DNA of 22,771 bases from Flavobacteriaceae bacterium (GTDB lineage: Bacteria; Bacteroidota; Bacteroidia; Flavobacteriales; Flavobacteriaceae): contig JAAZXZ010000150.1 in assembly GCA_014239895.1 (NCBI GenBank), positions 1 to 22,771 on the forward strand, written 5' to 3'. Within the stretch, counting starts at the first letter, position 1. The number at the start of each line of letters is the position of its first letter. The position numbers and the translations under genes are program-made. Of the stretch, positions 8,432 to 16,339 are shown in pieces. Under the pieces are notes generated by a model, which saw nothing but the letters and a program-made list of their open reading frames with translations, did no database searches and had not been told where the DNA came from.

Positions 8432-8806
8432 ATGCCTACAATATCGCAATTAGTAAGGAAAGGAAGAGCCAGATCGACTAAGAAAAGTAAATCGGCTGCT
8501 TTGAATTCATGTCCTCAGAGAAGAGGAGTATGTACTCGTGTATATACTACTACTCCAAAGAAGCCAAATTCAGCTATGAGAAAAGTTGCCAGAGTTAGGT
8601 TAACAAATGGTAATGAGGTTAATGCTTATATTCCTGGAGAAGGACATAATTTACAAGAGCATTCAATAGTATTAGTTAGAGGAGGAAGAGTCAAAGATTT
8701 GCCTGGTGTTAGATATCACATTATTCGTGGAGCTTTAGATACAGCAGGTGTTGAAGGAAGATCACAAAGAAGATCAAAATACGGTGCAAAAAAGCCAAAA
8801 AAATAA
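8432..8806 (+). CDS. rpsL: 30S ribosomal protein S12
   Basis: S12 (124 residues, normal length) lines the decoding centre of the small subunit and checks codon-anticodon pairing. The conserved decoding loop TTPKKPNSAMRK spans about residues 40-51, with the lysines whose mutation gives streptomycin resistance intact (43/44 here). The second loop RGGRVKDLPGVRYH (about 83-96) also carries the usual Lys and the Asp that is methylthiolated in many bacteria. Both are wild type, so no streptomycin-resistance allele is seen. It is the first gene of the superoperon and follows a consensus promoter and a leader of about 40 nt. No Shine-Dalgarno sequence precedes the ATG; the 20 nt before it are A/T-rich. 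Confidence 0.98.
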   Translation: MPTISQLVRKGRARSTKKSKSAALNSCPQRRGVCTRVYTTTPKKPNSAMRKVARVRLTNGNEVNAYIPGEGHNLQEHSIVLVRGGRVKDLPGVRYHIIRGALDTAGVEGRSQRRSKYGAKKPKK

Positions 8807-8822
8807 TCAAAGAATCAGATAG

Positions 8823-9308
8823 ATGAGAAAAAAACAGGCAAAAGCAAGACCTTTATTACCAGATCCTAGATTTCACGATAAACTCGTTACTAGATTTGTT
8901 AATATGATGATGTGGAGTGGAAAAAAATCAGTTGCCTATAAAATTTTCTATGATGCTATTGATGTTATTGAATCAAAAAATACTGGTGAAGGAGAAGAGA
9001 AGAAAGCGGCTTTGGAGGTATGGAAGGATGCATTGTCAAATGTTATGCCTCATGTTGAGGTAAGAAGTAGAAGAGTTGGTGGTGCAACATTTCAAATTCC
9101 TACACCAATTAGATCAGACAGGAAAATTTCTATTGCTATGAAATGGTTAATAAATTTTTCTAGAAAAAGAAATGAAAAATCTATGGCTTTAAAACTTGCA
9201 TCAGAAATTTTAGCTGCATCTAAAGAAGAAGGCGGTGCTGTAAAGAAAAAAGTAGATACTCATAAAATGGCAGAAGCCAATAAAGCATTTTCACATTTTA
9301 GATTTTAA
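8823..9308 (+). CDS. rpsG: 30S ribosomal protein S7
   Basis: S7 (161 residues) starts assembly of the 3' major domain of 16S rRNA, forms part of the 30S head and contacts the E-site tRNA. The N-terminal RKKQAKARPLLPDPRF, the VEVRSRRVGGATFQIP beta-hairpin region (about 78-93) and the C-terminal AEANKAFSHFRF are classic. In enteric bacteria S7 represses its own operon by binding the rpsL-rpsG spacer; here that spacer is only 16 nt, too short for the known element, so any feedback must differ. The start at 8823 is the first ATG after the rpsL stop. Confidence 0.97.
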   Translation: MRKKQAKARPLLPDPRFHDKLVTRFVNMMMWSGKKSVAYKIFYDAIDVIESKNTGEGEEKKAALEVWKDALSNVMPHVEVRSRRVGGATFQIPTPIRSDRKISIAMKWLINFSRKRNEKSMALKLASEILAASKEEGGAVKKKVDTHKMAEANKAFSHFRF

Positions 9309-9310
9309 TT

Positions 9311-11440
9311 ATGCCAAGAGATTTAAAATATACTAGAAATATAGGTATTGCTGCACATATTGATGCAGGGAAAACTACTACTACAGAAAGGATCTTGTAT
9401 TATACAGGTGTTTCTCATAAAATTGGAGAAGTACATGATGGTGCTGCTACAATGGACTGGATGGAACAGGAGCAGGAAAGAGGTATAACAATTACTTCTG
9501 CTGCAACAACTTGTAATTGGCATTTTCCAACTGAAAACGGGGAACCTACTGATGATTCTAAGTCGTATCATATGAATATTATTGATACCCCAGGTCATGT
9601 TGATTTTACAGTAGAAGTTAATAGATCATTGAGAGTTCTTGATGGTCTTGTTTTTTTATTTAGTGCTGTTGATGGGGTAGAACCTCAATCTGAAACAAAC
9701 TGGAGACTTGCTGATAATTATAAAGTTCCAAGAATGGGATTTGTCAATAAAATGGACAGACAGGGATCTAATTTTCAAATGGTTTGTAAACAAGTCAAGA
9801 AAATGCTGGGTTCTAATGCTGTTCCTATTGTACTACCCATAGGCGAAGAGGAAGATTTCAAGGGAATTGTAGACCTTATAAAAAACAGAGCAATTATTTG
9901 GAATGAAGAATCTATGGGAGCCACGTTTAATATTATTGATATTCCAGAGAATCTTAAGGAAGAATCAAAGAAATACAGAGCTTTATTAATAGAGGAAGTT
10001 GCTACGTATGATGAAAATCTTCTCGAAAAATTTATGGAAGATGAGGATTCAATTACTGAAGATGAAATCCACAATGCTCTTAGAGCTGGAGTTATGGACA
10101 TGTCTATTATTCCAATGATTTGTGGTTCAGCTTTTAAAAATAAAGGAGTCCAGTTTCTATTAGATGCTGTATGTAGGTATTTACCATCTCCTGTTGATAA
10201 AGATGCAATTGTTGGAATAAATCCTAGAAATGATGAAGAAATTTCAAGAAAACCTTCAGTTGAGGAACCTTTTTCTGCTTTGGCATTTAAAATTGCTACT
10301 GATCCTTTTGTTGGAAGATTAGCATTTTTTAGAGTTTATTCTGGGAAATTACCTGCAGGATCTTATGTCTTGAATAATAGATCTAATAAAAAAGAAAGAA
10401 TTTCTAGAATATATCAAATGCATTCAAATAAACAAAATGCAATAGATTCTATAGAAGCAGGAGATATTGGAGCTGCAGTAGGTTTTAAAGATATAAAAAC
10501 AGGTGATAGTTTATCTGCAGAAAATGCCCCAATAGTTCTTGAGAGTATGGATTTTCCTGATCCTGTAATAGGTATTGCAGTAGAAGCTAAAACTAAGGCA
10601 GATGTTGATAGATTAGGAATGTCATTGGCAAAACTATCTGAAGAAGATCCTACATTTACAGTAAGAACAGATGAGGCTTCTGGTCAGACGATTATTTCTG
10701 GAATGGGAGAACTTCATCTAGATATTATTGTAGATAGATTAAGAAGAGAGTTTAAAGTAGAAGTTAACCAAGGGGAACCTATGGTTGAGTATAAGGAGGC
10801 AATTACGCAGATAGCTGATCATAGAGAAGTTTACAAGAAACAATCTGGTGGTAGAGGTAAATTTGCTGATATAGTATTTACTATAGAGCCAGCTGAGGAA
10901 GGAAAACCTGGATTGGAATTTATTTCAAAAATAAAGGGTGGAAATGTGCCAAAAGAATTTATTCCTTCTGTAGAGAAAGGCTTTAAAGCTGCAATGACTA
11001 ATGGTCCTTTAGCAGGTTATGAAGTTGATTCTATGAAAGTTACCTTAAAGGATGGCTCGTATCATGATGTTGATTCTGATCAATTATCATTTGAGCTTGC
11101 CGCTAAGATTGGTTTCAGAGAAGCTGCTAAATTGGCAAGATTTGTAATTATGGAGCCAATAATGAAATTAGAAGCAATTACTCCTGAAGAGAATATGGGA
11201 GATATAGTTGGAGATTTAAATAGAAGAAGAGGACAAGTGAATGACATGGGTGACAGGGCTGGTTCTAAGGTTGTTAAAGCTGATGTTCCGTTATCTGAGA
11301 TGTTTGGATATGTAACCTCATTGAGAACATTATCATCTGGTAGAGCTACTTCTACAATGGAATTTTCTCATTATGCTGAAACTCCTTCCGGTATTTCAGA
11401 TCAGGTAATAAAAAATGCAAAAGGAATAATTGAAGTTTAA
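9311..11440 (+). CDS. fusA: Elongation factor G
   Basis: This 709-residue translational GTPase drives tRNA-mRNA translocation and, with RRF, ribosome recycling. The G domain motifs are intact: AHIDAGKT (15-22), RGIT switch I (57-60), DTPGH (92-96) and NKMD (146-149). Domain II follows from about 320, and domains III-V run to the end, including the domain IV segment GGRGKFADI that reaches into the decoding site. The histidine of DTPGH that triggers GTP hydrolysis is present. The length and strong match to canonical EF-G argue against a specialised EF-G2 paralog, and the operon position supports the housekeeping copy. It starts 2 nt after rpsG. In E. coli tufA follows; here rpsJ follows directly after 8 nt. 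Confidence 0.98.
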   Translation: MPRDLKYTRNIGIAAHIDAGKTTTTERILYYTGVSHKIGEVHDGAATMDWMEQEQERGITITSAATTCNWHFPTENGEPTDDSKSYHMNIIDTPGHVDFTVEVNRSLRVLDGLVFLFSAVDGVEPQSETNWRLADNYKVPRMGFVNKMDRQGSNFQMVCKQVKKMLGSNAVPIVLPIGEEEDFKGIVDLIKNRAIIWNEESMGATFNIIDIPENLKEESKKYRALLIEEVATYDENLLEKFMEDEDSITEDEIHNALRAGVMDMSIIPMICGSAFKNKGVQFLLDAVCRYLPSPVDKDAIVGINPRNDEEISRKPSVEEPFSALAFKIATDPFVGRLAFFRVYSGKLPAGSYVLNNRSNKKERISRIYQMHSNKQNAIDSIEAGDIGAAVGFKDIKTGDSLSAENAPIVLESMDFPDPVIGIAVEAKTKADVDRLGMSLAKLSEEDPTFTVRTDEASGQTIISGMGELHLDIIVDRLRREFKVEVNQGEPMVEYKEAITQIADHREVYKKQSGGRGKFADIVFTIEPAEEGKPGLEFISKIKGGNVPKEFIPSVEKGFKAAMTNGPLAGYEVDSMKVTLKDGSYHDVDSDQLSFELAAKIGFREAAKLARFVIMEPIMKLEAITPEENMGDIVGDLNRRRGQVNDMGDRAGSKVVKADVPLSEMFGYVTSLRTLSSGRATSTMEFSHYAETPSGISDQVIKNAKGIIEV

Positions 11441-11448
11441 TATAGGTT

Positions 11449-11754
11449 ATGAGTCAAAAAATTAGAATAAAGCTTAAATCATATGATCACAATCTGGTAG
11501 ATAATTCTGCTGAGAAGATTGTTAAAACTGTTAAGAGTACAGGAGCAGTGGTTAATGGACCAATTCCATTGCCTACTCATAAGAAACTTTTCACAGTTTT
11601 AAGATCACCTCATGTAAATAAAAAATCCAGAGAACAATTTCAATTAAGTTCATATAAAAGATTGCTTGATATTTATAGCACATCTTCAAAAACTATTGAT
11701 GCATTGATGAAGTTGGAGTTACCGAGTGGTGTTGAAGTGGAGATTAAGGTATAA
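11449..11754 (+). CDS. rpsJ: 30S ribosomal protein S10
   Basis: S10 (101 residues) sits in the 30S head and, in many bacteria, doubles as NusE in transcription antitermination with NusB. The RIKLKSYDHNLVDNSAEKIV start, the GPIPLPTHKK loop (about 38-47) and the SREQFQLSSYKRL segment are highly conserved. It directly follows fusA by 8 nt, joining the str and S10 gene blocks into one transcript. The gap after it is the longest in the whole gene string (137 nt to rplC). Confidence 0.97.
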   Translation: MSQKIRIKLKSYDHNLVDNSAEKIVKTVKSTGAVVNGPIPLPTHKKLFTVLRSPHVNKKSREQFQLSSYKRLLDIYSTSSKTIDALMKLELPSGVEVEIKV

Positions 11755-11764
11755 GATAATAAAG

Positions 11765-11780
11765 TCAGAATTTATTCTGA
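11765..11780 (+). promoter_or_regulatory. Hairpin just after rpsJ (6-bp stem, 4-nt loop)
   Basis: TCAGAA (11765-11770) and TTCTGA (11775-11780) are perfect complements around TTTA. No T-tract follows, so it is not an intrinsic terminator. It may be a processing site, an mRNA-stabilising end or the first helix of a leader controlling rplC onwards. A relatively GC-rich stretch (11787-11806) follows directly and could be a conserved loop or binding region. Confidence 0.45.
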
Positions 11781-11829
11781 TAACATGTCCGGAGCGTTTG
11801 GCAAAGGAAAAATGGTAAAAAATAATTTA

Positions 11830-11860
11830 AGGGTTGAATTATTTTTGACCCTAAATTTTT
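11830..11860 (+). promoter_or_regulatory. Attenuator-like hairpin upstream of rplC
   Basis: AGGGTTGAA (11830-11838) pairs with TTTTGACCCT-type sequence (11844-11852) in a 9-bp stem with two G-U pairs and a 5-nt loop, followed by AAATTTTT. The shape is that of a weak intrinsic terminator or attenuator placed inside an operon, 32 nt before the rplC start. The descending arm also includes TATTTTTG (11840-11847), a match to the Bacteroidota -7 box, but no TTTG lies 19-21 nt upstream. An internal promoter is therefore the less likely reading. Confidence 0.45.
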
Positions 11861-11891
11861 AAAAGAAAGTTAAATTATAAATTAAAATATT

Positions 11892-12509
11892 ATGTCTGGG
11901 TTAATAGGAAAAAAAATAGGAATGACCAGCATTTTTGATGATAGCGGGATGAATGTCCCATGTACTGTTATTGAGGCTGGCCCTTGTATTGTTACCCAAG
12001 TCAGAACTGATGAAATTGACGGCTATAATGCACTTCAATTAGGTTTCGATGACAAGGCAGAGAAAAATGCTGTAAAAGCTGAGAAAGGTCATTTTAAAAA
12101 GGCTGGATCGACTGTTAAGAGAAAAGTTATTGAATTTCAAGGTTATGATAAGGAATACAAAATTGGTGATAGTATAGGAGTAGATCACTTTGAAGAAGGT
12201 GAATATGTTGATGTTTCTGGAATTTCAAAAGGAAAAGGATTTCAGGGGGTTGTAAAAAGACATGGCTTTGCAGGTGTTGGACAAGCAACTCATGGTCAGC
12301 ACAATAGATTAAGAGCTCCTGGATCAATTGGAGCAGCTTCTTATCCTGCAAGAGTTTTTAAAGGAATGAAAATGGCTGGAAGAATGGGTGGAAATAAGAT
12401 AAAAGTTATGAATTTAAGAGTTTTAAAGGTAGTTCCTGAAAAGAACTTACTATTACTTAAAGGATGTGTTCCTGGCCATAAAAACTCTTATTTAACTATA
12501 GAAAAATAA
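11892..12509 (+). CDS. rplC: 50S ribosomal protein L3
   Basis: L3 (205 residues) is an early 23S rRNA-binding assembly protein whose long loop reaches the peptidyl-transferase centre. The start GLIGKKIGMTSIFDD and the loop region GQHNRLRAPGSIG (about 135-147) with FKGMKMAGRMGG (about 156-167) are diagnostic. It comes after the long rpsJ-rplC spacer with its hairpins, so its expression may be tuned separately from rpsJ. Its TAA stop shares one base with the next ATG (TAATG), indicating translational coupling to rplD. Confidence 0.97.
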   Translation: MSGLIGKKIGMTSIFDDSGMNVPCTVIEAGPCIVTQVRTDEIDGYNALQLGFDDKAEKNAVKAEKGHFKKAGSTVKRKVIEFQGYDKEYKIGDSIGVDHFEEGEYVDVSGISKGKGFQGVVKRHGFAGVGQATHGQHNRLRAPGSIGAASYPARVFKGMKMAGRMGGNKIKVMNLRVLKVVPEKNLLLLKGCVPGHKNSYLTIEK

Positions 12510-13138
12510 TGAAAGTAGCAGTATTAGATTATAAAGGTAAAGACACTGGTAGAAAGGTAGAACTTTCAAAAGATATTTTTGAAGTAGAACCAAATGACCA
12601 TGCATTGTATTTGGACGTGAAACAATATCTTGCAAATCAGCGTCAAGGAACTCATAAAGCAAAGCAAAGAGCTGATATAACAGGGAGTACAAGAAAAATT
12701 AAAAAACAAAAAGGAACAGGTACTGCAAGAGCTGGTAGTATAAAATCAGGTATTTTTAGAGGAGGTGGAAGAATTTTCGGACCTCAACCTAGAGATTATA
12801 ATTTAAAACTAAATAAAAAGTTAAAAAAAATAGCTAGAAAATCTGCTTTAACAATTAAAGCAAAAGATAAGGCTATAACAGTTTTAGAAGATTTTGAATT
12901 TAAATCTGTTAAAACCAAAAATTTTACCTCTGTTATTAAAGCACTTAATCTAGAGGATAAAAAATCTCTATTTGTCTTTGGAGCGCCAAATAAAAATGTA
13001 TATTTGTCGTCGCGAAATTTAAAGGGCTCAGATGTTGTAATATGCTCAGAATTAAGCACTTATAAGATTTTAAATGCTAATCAATTGGTGCTTTTAGAGA
13101 GCTCATTAAATGAGATAAAGACTAATTTAAGTAAATAG
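12509..13138 (+). CDS. rplD: 50S ribosomal protein L4
   Basis: L4 (209 residues) helps line the peptide exit tunnel through its extended loop, visible here as the basic stretch ADITGSTRKIKKQKGTGTAR (about 55-74) followed by RGGGRIFGPQPRDY. In E. coli L4 also represses the S10 operon by causing early termination in the leader, which makes it a natural candidate effector for the hairpins upstream of rplC; that link is an inference. The ATG overlaps the rplC stop by one base. Confidence 0.97.
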   Translation: MKVAVLDYKGKDTGRKVELSKDIFEVEPNDHALYLDVKQYLANQRQGTHKAKQRADITGSTRKIKKQKGTGTARAGSIKSGIFRGGGRIFGPQPRDYNLKLNKKLKKIARKSALTIKAKDKAITVLEDFEFKSVKTKNFTSVIKALNLEDKKSLFVFGAPNKNVYLSSRNLKGSDVVICSELSTYKILNANQLVLLESSLNEIKTNLSK

Positions 13139-13144
13139 AAAGAA

Positions 13145-13435
13145 ATGAGTATTTTGATTAAACCTATTATAACAGAGAAAGCTAATAACGATAGTGAGTT
13201 AAACAATCGTTATACTTTTCAAGTTGAAAAAAATGCTAATAAGGTTCAAATAAAAAAAGAAGTTGAATCAGCATACGGAGTTAAAGTTCTTAAAGTAAGA
13301 ACTATTAATGTTCGTTTTGATAGAAGAATTAGATATACAAAAGCTGGAATACAGTTTGGAAAATCAAATGCAATAAAAAAGGCAATTATTCAATTGGCTG
13401 AAGGAGAATCAATAGACTTATATGCTAATGTTTAA
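13145..13435 (+). CDS. rplW: 50S ribosomal protein L23
   Basis: L23 (96 residues) lies at the tunnel exit and is the docking site for trigger factor and signal recognition particle. The start ILIKPIITEKAN, the central YTFQVEKNANKVQIKKEVE and VKVLKVRTINV match the family. The length is normal for the short bacterial form. It sits 6 nt after rplD and 9 nt before rplB. Confidence 0.96.
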   Translation: MSILIKPIITEKANNDSELNNRYTFQVEKNANKVQIKKEVESAYGVKVLKVRTINVRFDRRIRYTKAGIQFGKSNAIKKAIIQLAEGESIDLYANV

Positions 13436-13444
13436 TAATAAATA

Positions 13445-14269
13445 ATGTCAGTAAGAAAATTAAAACCTATAACACCTGGACAACGCTTTAGAATAGTGAA
13501 TGAATTTGATTCAATTACTAAATCAAAGCCTGAGAAATCATTGTTAGTTCCTTTAAAAAGAACGGGTGGTAGAAATAATACAGGGAAGATGACTATGCGT
13601 TATAAGGGCGGTGGTCATAAGAGAAAGTATAGAATTATTGACTTTAAGAGAGATAAATTTGGTATTTCAGCTGAGGTAATGTCTATAGAATATGATCCTA
13701 ATAGATCTGCCTTTATAGCTTTATTGAAGTATGATGATGAAGAAAAGAGATATATAATTGCACAAAAAGGATTAAAAATAGGTCAAAAAGTAGTTTCGGG
13801 AGAGGATGCATCTACAAATCTAGGAAATGCAATGCCTCTTACCAAAATTCCTTTAGGTACAGTTATTTCTTGTATAGAATTAAAGCCTGGTAAGGGTGCT
13901 TCTATGGCAAGAAGTGCAGGTTCATTTGCTCAATTAATGGCAAGAGATGGAAAATTTGCAACTATTAAGCTTCCATCAGGAGAAACAAGAATGGTATTAT
14001 CCAATTGTTATGCGACGATTGGTGTAGTTTCTAACTCTGATCACCAACTTACAGTATCAGGTAAAGCTGGTAGAAAAAGATGGCTAGGAATTAGACCTAG
14101 AACTAGACCAGTAGCAATGAACCCTGTTGATCATCCAATGGGTGGAGGTGAAGGAAAAGCCTCTGGTGGTCATCCTAGATCAAGAAAAGGAATTCCTGCT
14201 AAAGGATTCAGAACTAGATCTAAATCTAAGGAGAGTAATAAATATATTATTGAAAGAAGAAATAAATAA
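13445..14269 (+). CDS. rplB: 50S ribosomal protein L2
   Basis: L2 (274 residues) is required for subunit joining and peptidyl-transferase activity. Visible family features are RTGGRNNTGKMTMRYKGGGH near residues 39-58, the central SH3-like core with GTVISCIELKPGKG, and the C-terminal MNPVDHPMGGGEGKASGGHP around residues 221-240, with a basic tail rich in Arg, Lys and Ser. The position after rplW and before rpsS is standard for the S10 block. Confidence 0.98.
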   Translation: MSVRKLKPITPGQRFRIVNEFDSITKSKPEKSLLVPLKRTGGRNNTGKMTMRYKGGGHKRKYRIIDFKRDKFGISAEVMSIEYDPNRSAFIALLKYDDEEKRYIIAQKGLKIGQKVVSGEDASTNLGNAMPLTKIPLGTVISCIELKPGKGASMARSAGSFAQLMARDGKFATIKLPSGETRMVLSNCYATIGVVSNSDHQLTVSGKAGRKRWLGIRPRTRPVAMNPVDHPMGGGEGKASGGHPRSRKGIPAKGFRTRSKSKESNKYIIERRNK

Positions 14270-14274
14270 AAATT

Positions 14275-14553
14275 ATGTCTAGATCATTAAAAAAAGGCCC
14301 ATTTGTTCACTATAAATTGAATAAAAAAGTGGAAAAAAATATAGAAGGAAATAAAAAGACTGTTATCAAAACATGGTCAAGATCTAGTATGATAACACCT
14401 GATTTTGTCGGTCAGACTATAGCTGTTCATAATGGAAAACAATTTATTCCTGTATATATAACTGAGAATATGGTTGGACATAAATTAGGAGAATTTTCTC
14501 CAACAAGATCCTTTAGAGGACATGCTGGAGCTAAAAATAGAGGTAATAAATAA
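14275..14553 (+). CDS. rpsS: 30S ribosomal protein S19
   Basis: S19 (92 residues) is a 30S head protein that contacts the A-site region and forms intersubunit bridges. It shows the near-invariant start SRSLKKGPFV, the central WSRSSMITPDFVGQTIAVHNG and the C-terminal GHKLGEFSPTRSFRGHAG. Length is normal. It lies 5 nt after rplB and 4 nt before the preferred rplV start. Confidence 0.97.
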   Translation: MSRSLKKGPFVHYKLNKKVEKNIEGNKKTVIKTWSRSSMITPDFVGQTIAVHNGKQFIPVYITENMVGHKLGEFSPTRSFRGHAGAKNRGNK

Positions 14554-14557
14554 ACTT

Positions 14558-14971
14558 ATGGGAAGTCGTAAAACTAAAATGGCGGAAAATATTAAAGAAA
14601 GCAGAAAAAATTTGGTTACAGCTAAATTAAACAACTGCCCTACATCTCCTAGAAAAATGCGTATAGTTGCGGATTTAGTTAGAGGTAAAGAAGTAGATAA
14701 AGCACTTAATATTTTTCGATTTAGTGAAAAGGAAGCGTCTAGAAAATTAGAAAAATTATTATTGTCTGCTATTTCAAATTGGCAAACGAAAAATGAAAAT
14801 TCTAACGTTGAGGATGCCGGATTGTTTATTTCAGAGATAAAGGTTGATAGTGGCACAATGTTAAAGAGATTGAGAACAGCTCCGCAGGGAAGAGCCCATA
14901 GGATAAGAAAGAGATCTAATCATGTTACGATAGTATTAGACTCAAAAAATAATGATGTTCAAACTAATTAA
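14558..14971 (+). CDS. rplV: 50S ribosomal protein L22
   Basis: L22 (137 residues from this start) lines the exit tunnel with a long beta-hairpin near residues 80-100; the conserved core NNCPTSPRKMRIVADLVRGK lies at about 27-46 and the C-terminal RLRTAPQGRAHRIRKRSNH at about 105-124. The reading frame is open further upstream to an ATG at 14522, but that would overlap rpsS by 32 nt and add twelve residues unlike L22. The ATG at 14558 gives MGSRKTKMAE, which matches how L22 of relatives begins, and leaves the usual short gap after rpsS. Confidence 0.95.
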   Translation: MGSRKTKMAENIKESRKNLVTAKLNNCPTSPRKMRIVADLVRGKEVDKALNIFRFSEKEASRKLEKLLLSAISNWQTKNENSNVEDAGLFISEIKVDSGTMLKRLRTAPQGRAHRIRKRSNHVTIVLDSKNNDVQTN

Positions 14972-14975
14972 TTAA

Positions 14976-15671
14976 ATGGGACAGAAGACAAATCCAATAG
15001 GAAACAGATTAGGTATTATCAGAGGATGGGAGTCCAACTGGTATGGTGGTAAAGATTATGGTGATAAGCTAGCTGAAGATGAAAAAATTAGAAAGTATAT
15101 TTATGCTCGTTTAATTAAGGCTAGTATTTCCAGAGTTATTATTGAAAGAACACTGAGAATTGTTACAATTACTATTACAACTGCTAGACCTGGAATTATA
15201 ATTGGCAAGGGTGGACAAGAAGTTGATAAGTTAAAAGAAGAACTTAAAAAAATTACATCTAAAGATATTCAGTTAAATATTTATGAAATAAAAAGACCAG
15301 AATTAGATGCTTTTTTAGTTGCTAGTAGTGTGGCTAGACAAATCGAGAACAGGATTTCTTATAAAAGAGCTGTTAAAATGGCCATAGCTGCATCTATGAG
15401 AATGAATGCAGAAGGAATAAAGATTCAGGTTAGCGGTAGGCTAAACGGAGCGGAGATGGCTAGAAGTGAGCATTTTAAAGAAGGAAGGATTCCTTTATCA
15501 ACTTTTAGAGCTGATATTGATTATTCTCTGGTTGAAGCTCATACGACATATGGAAGAATAGGAGTTAAAGTTTGGATTATGAAGGGTGAAGTATATGGAA
15601 AAAGAGATCTTAATCCATTAGTTGGCTTATCTAAAAAACAAGGTAAATCTAATAAAAGGAGAAGAAATTAA
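14976..15671 (+). CDS. rpsC: 30S ribosomal protein S3
   Basis: S3 (231 residues) forms part of the mRNA entry channel and its helicase activity. The start GQKTNPIGNRLGI is typical; a KH RNA-binding domain carries GIIIGKGGQEV (73-83) with the GxxG loop, and the C-terminal domain has the entry-channel region with ARSEHFKEGRIPLSTFRADI. The last 15 residues are a basic Lys/Arg/Asn-rich tail. It is 4 nt after rplV and 27 nt before rplP, which is a slightly long spacer for this operon. Confidence 0.97.
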   Translation: MGQKTNPIGNRLGIIRGWESNWYGGKDYGDKLAEDEKIRKYIYARLIKASISRVIIERTLRIVTITITTARPGIIIGKGGQEVDKLKEELKKITSKDIQLNIYEIKRPELDAFLVASSVARQIENRISYKRAVKMAIAASMRMNAEGIKIQVSGRLNGAEMARSEHFKEGRIPLSTFRADIDYSLVEAHTTYGRIGVKVWIMKGEVYGKRDLNPLVGLSKKQGKSNKRRRN

Positions 15672-15698
15672 TAAAAAAAGGCAAATATTTTAGTATAA

Positions 15699-16118
15699 AT
15701 GTTACAACCAAAGAAAACAAAATATCGTAAGGTTCAAAAAGGAAGAATGAAAGGAAATTCGGAAAGAGGCCATAGATTATCTAATGGAATGTATGGGATT
15801 AAGTCTCTAGACTCTAATTTTTTAACTTCTAGACAAATTGAAGCAGCTAGAATTGCAGCTACAAGATATATGAAAAGAGAAGGACAGTTATGGATTAAAA
15901 TATTTCCTGACAAACCTATAACGAAAAAACCTCTTGAGGTTCGTATGGGTAAGGGTAAAGGCGCAGTTGAATATTGGGCAGCAGTAGTGAAACCTGGAAG
16001 AATACTATTTGAAGTTGGTGGTGTTTCTTTAGATGTAGCTAAAGAGGCATTAAGACTTGCAGCTCAAAAATTACCTGTTAAAACAAGATTTATAATTGCT
16101 AGAGATTACGAAGCATAA
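15699..16118 (+). CDS. rplP: 50S ribosomal protein L16
   Basis: L16 (139 residues) binds near the A-site and 5S rRNA and is a late assembly protein. The start MLQPKKTKYRK, the central MKREGQLWIKIFPDKPITKKP, the basic loop MGKGKGAVEYWAAVVKPGR and the closing KLPVKTRFI are diagnostic. Length is normal. Upstream sequence is A/T-rich with no Shine-Dalgarno site. Confidence 0.97.
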   Translation: MLQPKKTKYRKVQKGRMKGNSERGHRLSNGMYGIKSLDSNFLTSRQIEAARIAATRYMKREGQLWIKIFPDKPITKKPLEVRMGKGKGAVEYWAAVVKPGRILFEVGGVSLDVAKEALRLAAQKLPVKTRFIIARDYEA

Positions 16119-16129
16119 TTTTTTATTAT

Positions 16130-16321
16130 ATGAATCAGAGTGAAGTATTAAAATTATCAAATGAACAGCTTAATGAACAGCTTGTTGAGCAAAAAATGAA
16201 ATATAATGAGCTTAAAATGGCTCATGCAGTTTCTCCTTTGGAAAATCCTATTCAGATAAGATTTATAAGAAGATCAATTGCTAGAATCGTAACTGAAATA
16301 AACAATAGAGAAACAAAATAA
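16130..16321 (+). CDS. rpmC: 50S ribosomal protein L29
   Basis: L29 (63 residues) is a small two-helix protein beside L23 at the tunnel exit. It shows the helix LKLSNEQLNEQLVEQKMKYN followed by the conserved MAHAVSPLENPIQIRFIRRS and a second helix ending ARIVTEINNRE. Composition and length fit. It starts 11 nt after rplP and ends 18 nt before the preferred rpsQ start. Confidence 0.96.
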   Translation: MNQSEVLKLSNEQLNEQLVEQKMKYNELKMAHAVSPLENPIQIRFIRRSIARIVTEINNRETK

Positions 16322-16339
16322 TTATTATTCTATTTAATG

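Noticed and set aside
14522..14557. Upstream ATG extending rplV by 12 residues into rpsS
   Set aside because: The added residues do not resemble L22, would overlap rpsS by 32 nt, and the ATG at 14558 fits the family start.
14485..14856. Minus-strand open frame across rpsS and rplV
   Set aside because: It lies antisense to two certain ribosomal protein genes and is low-complexity hydrophobic, as expected of a shadow frame.
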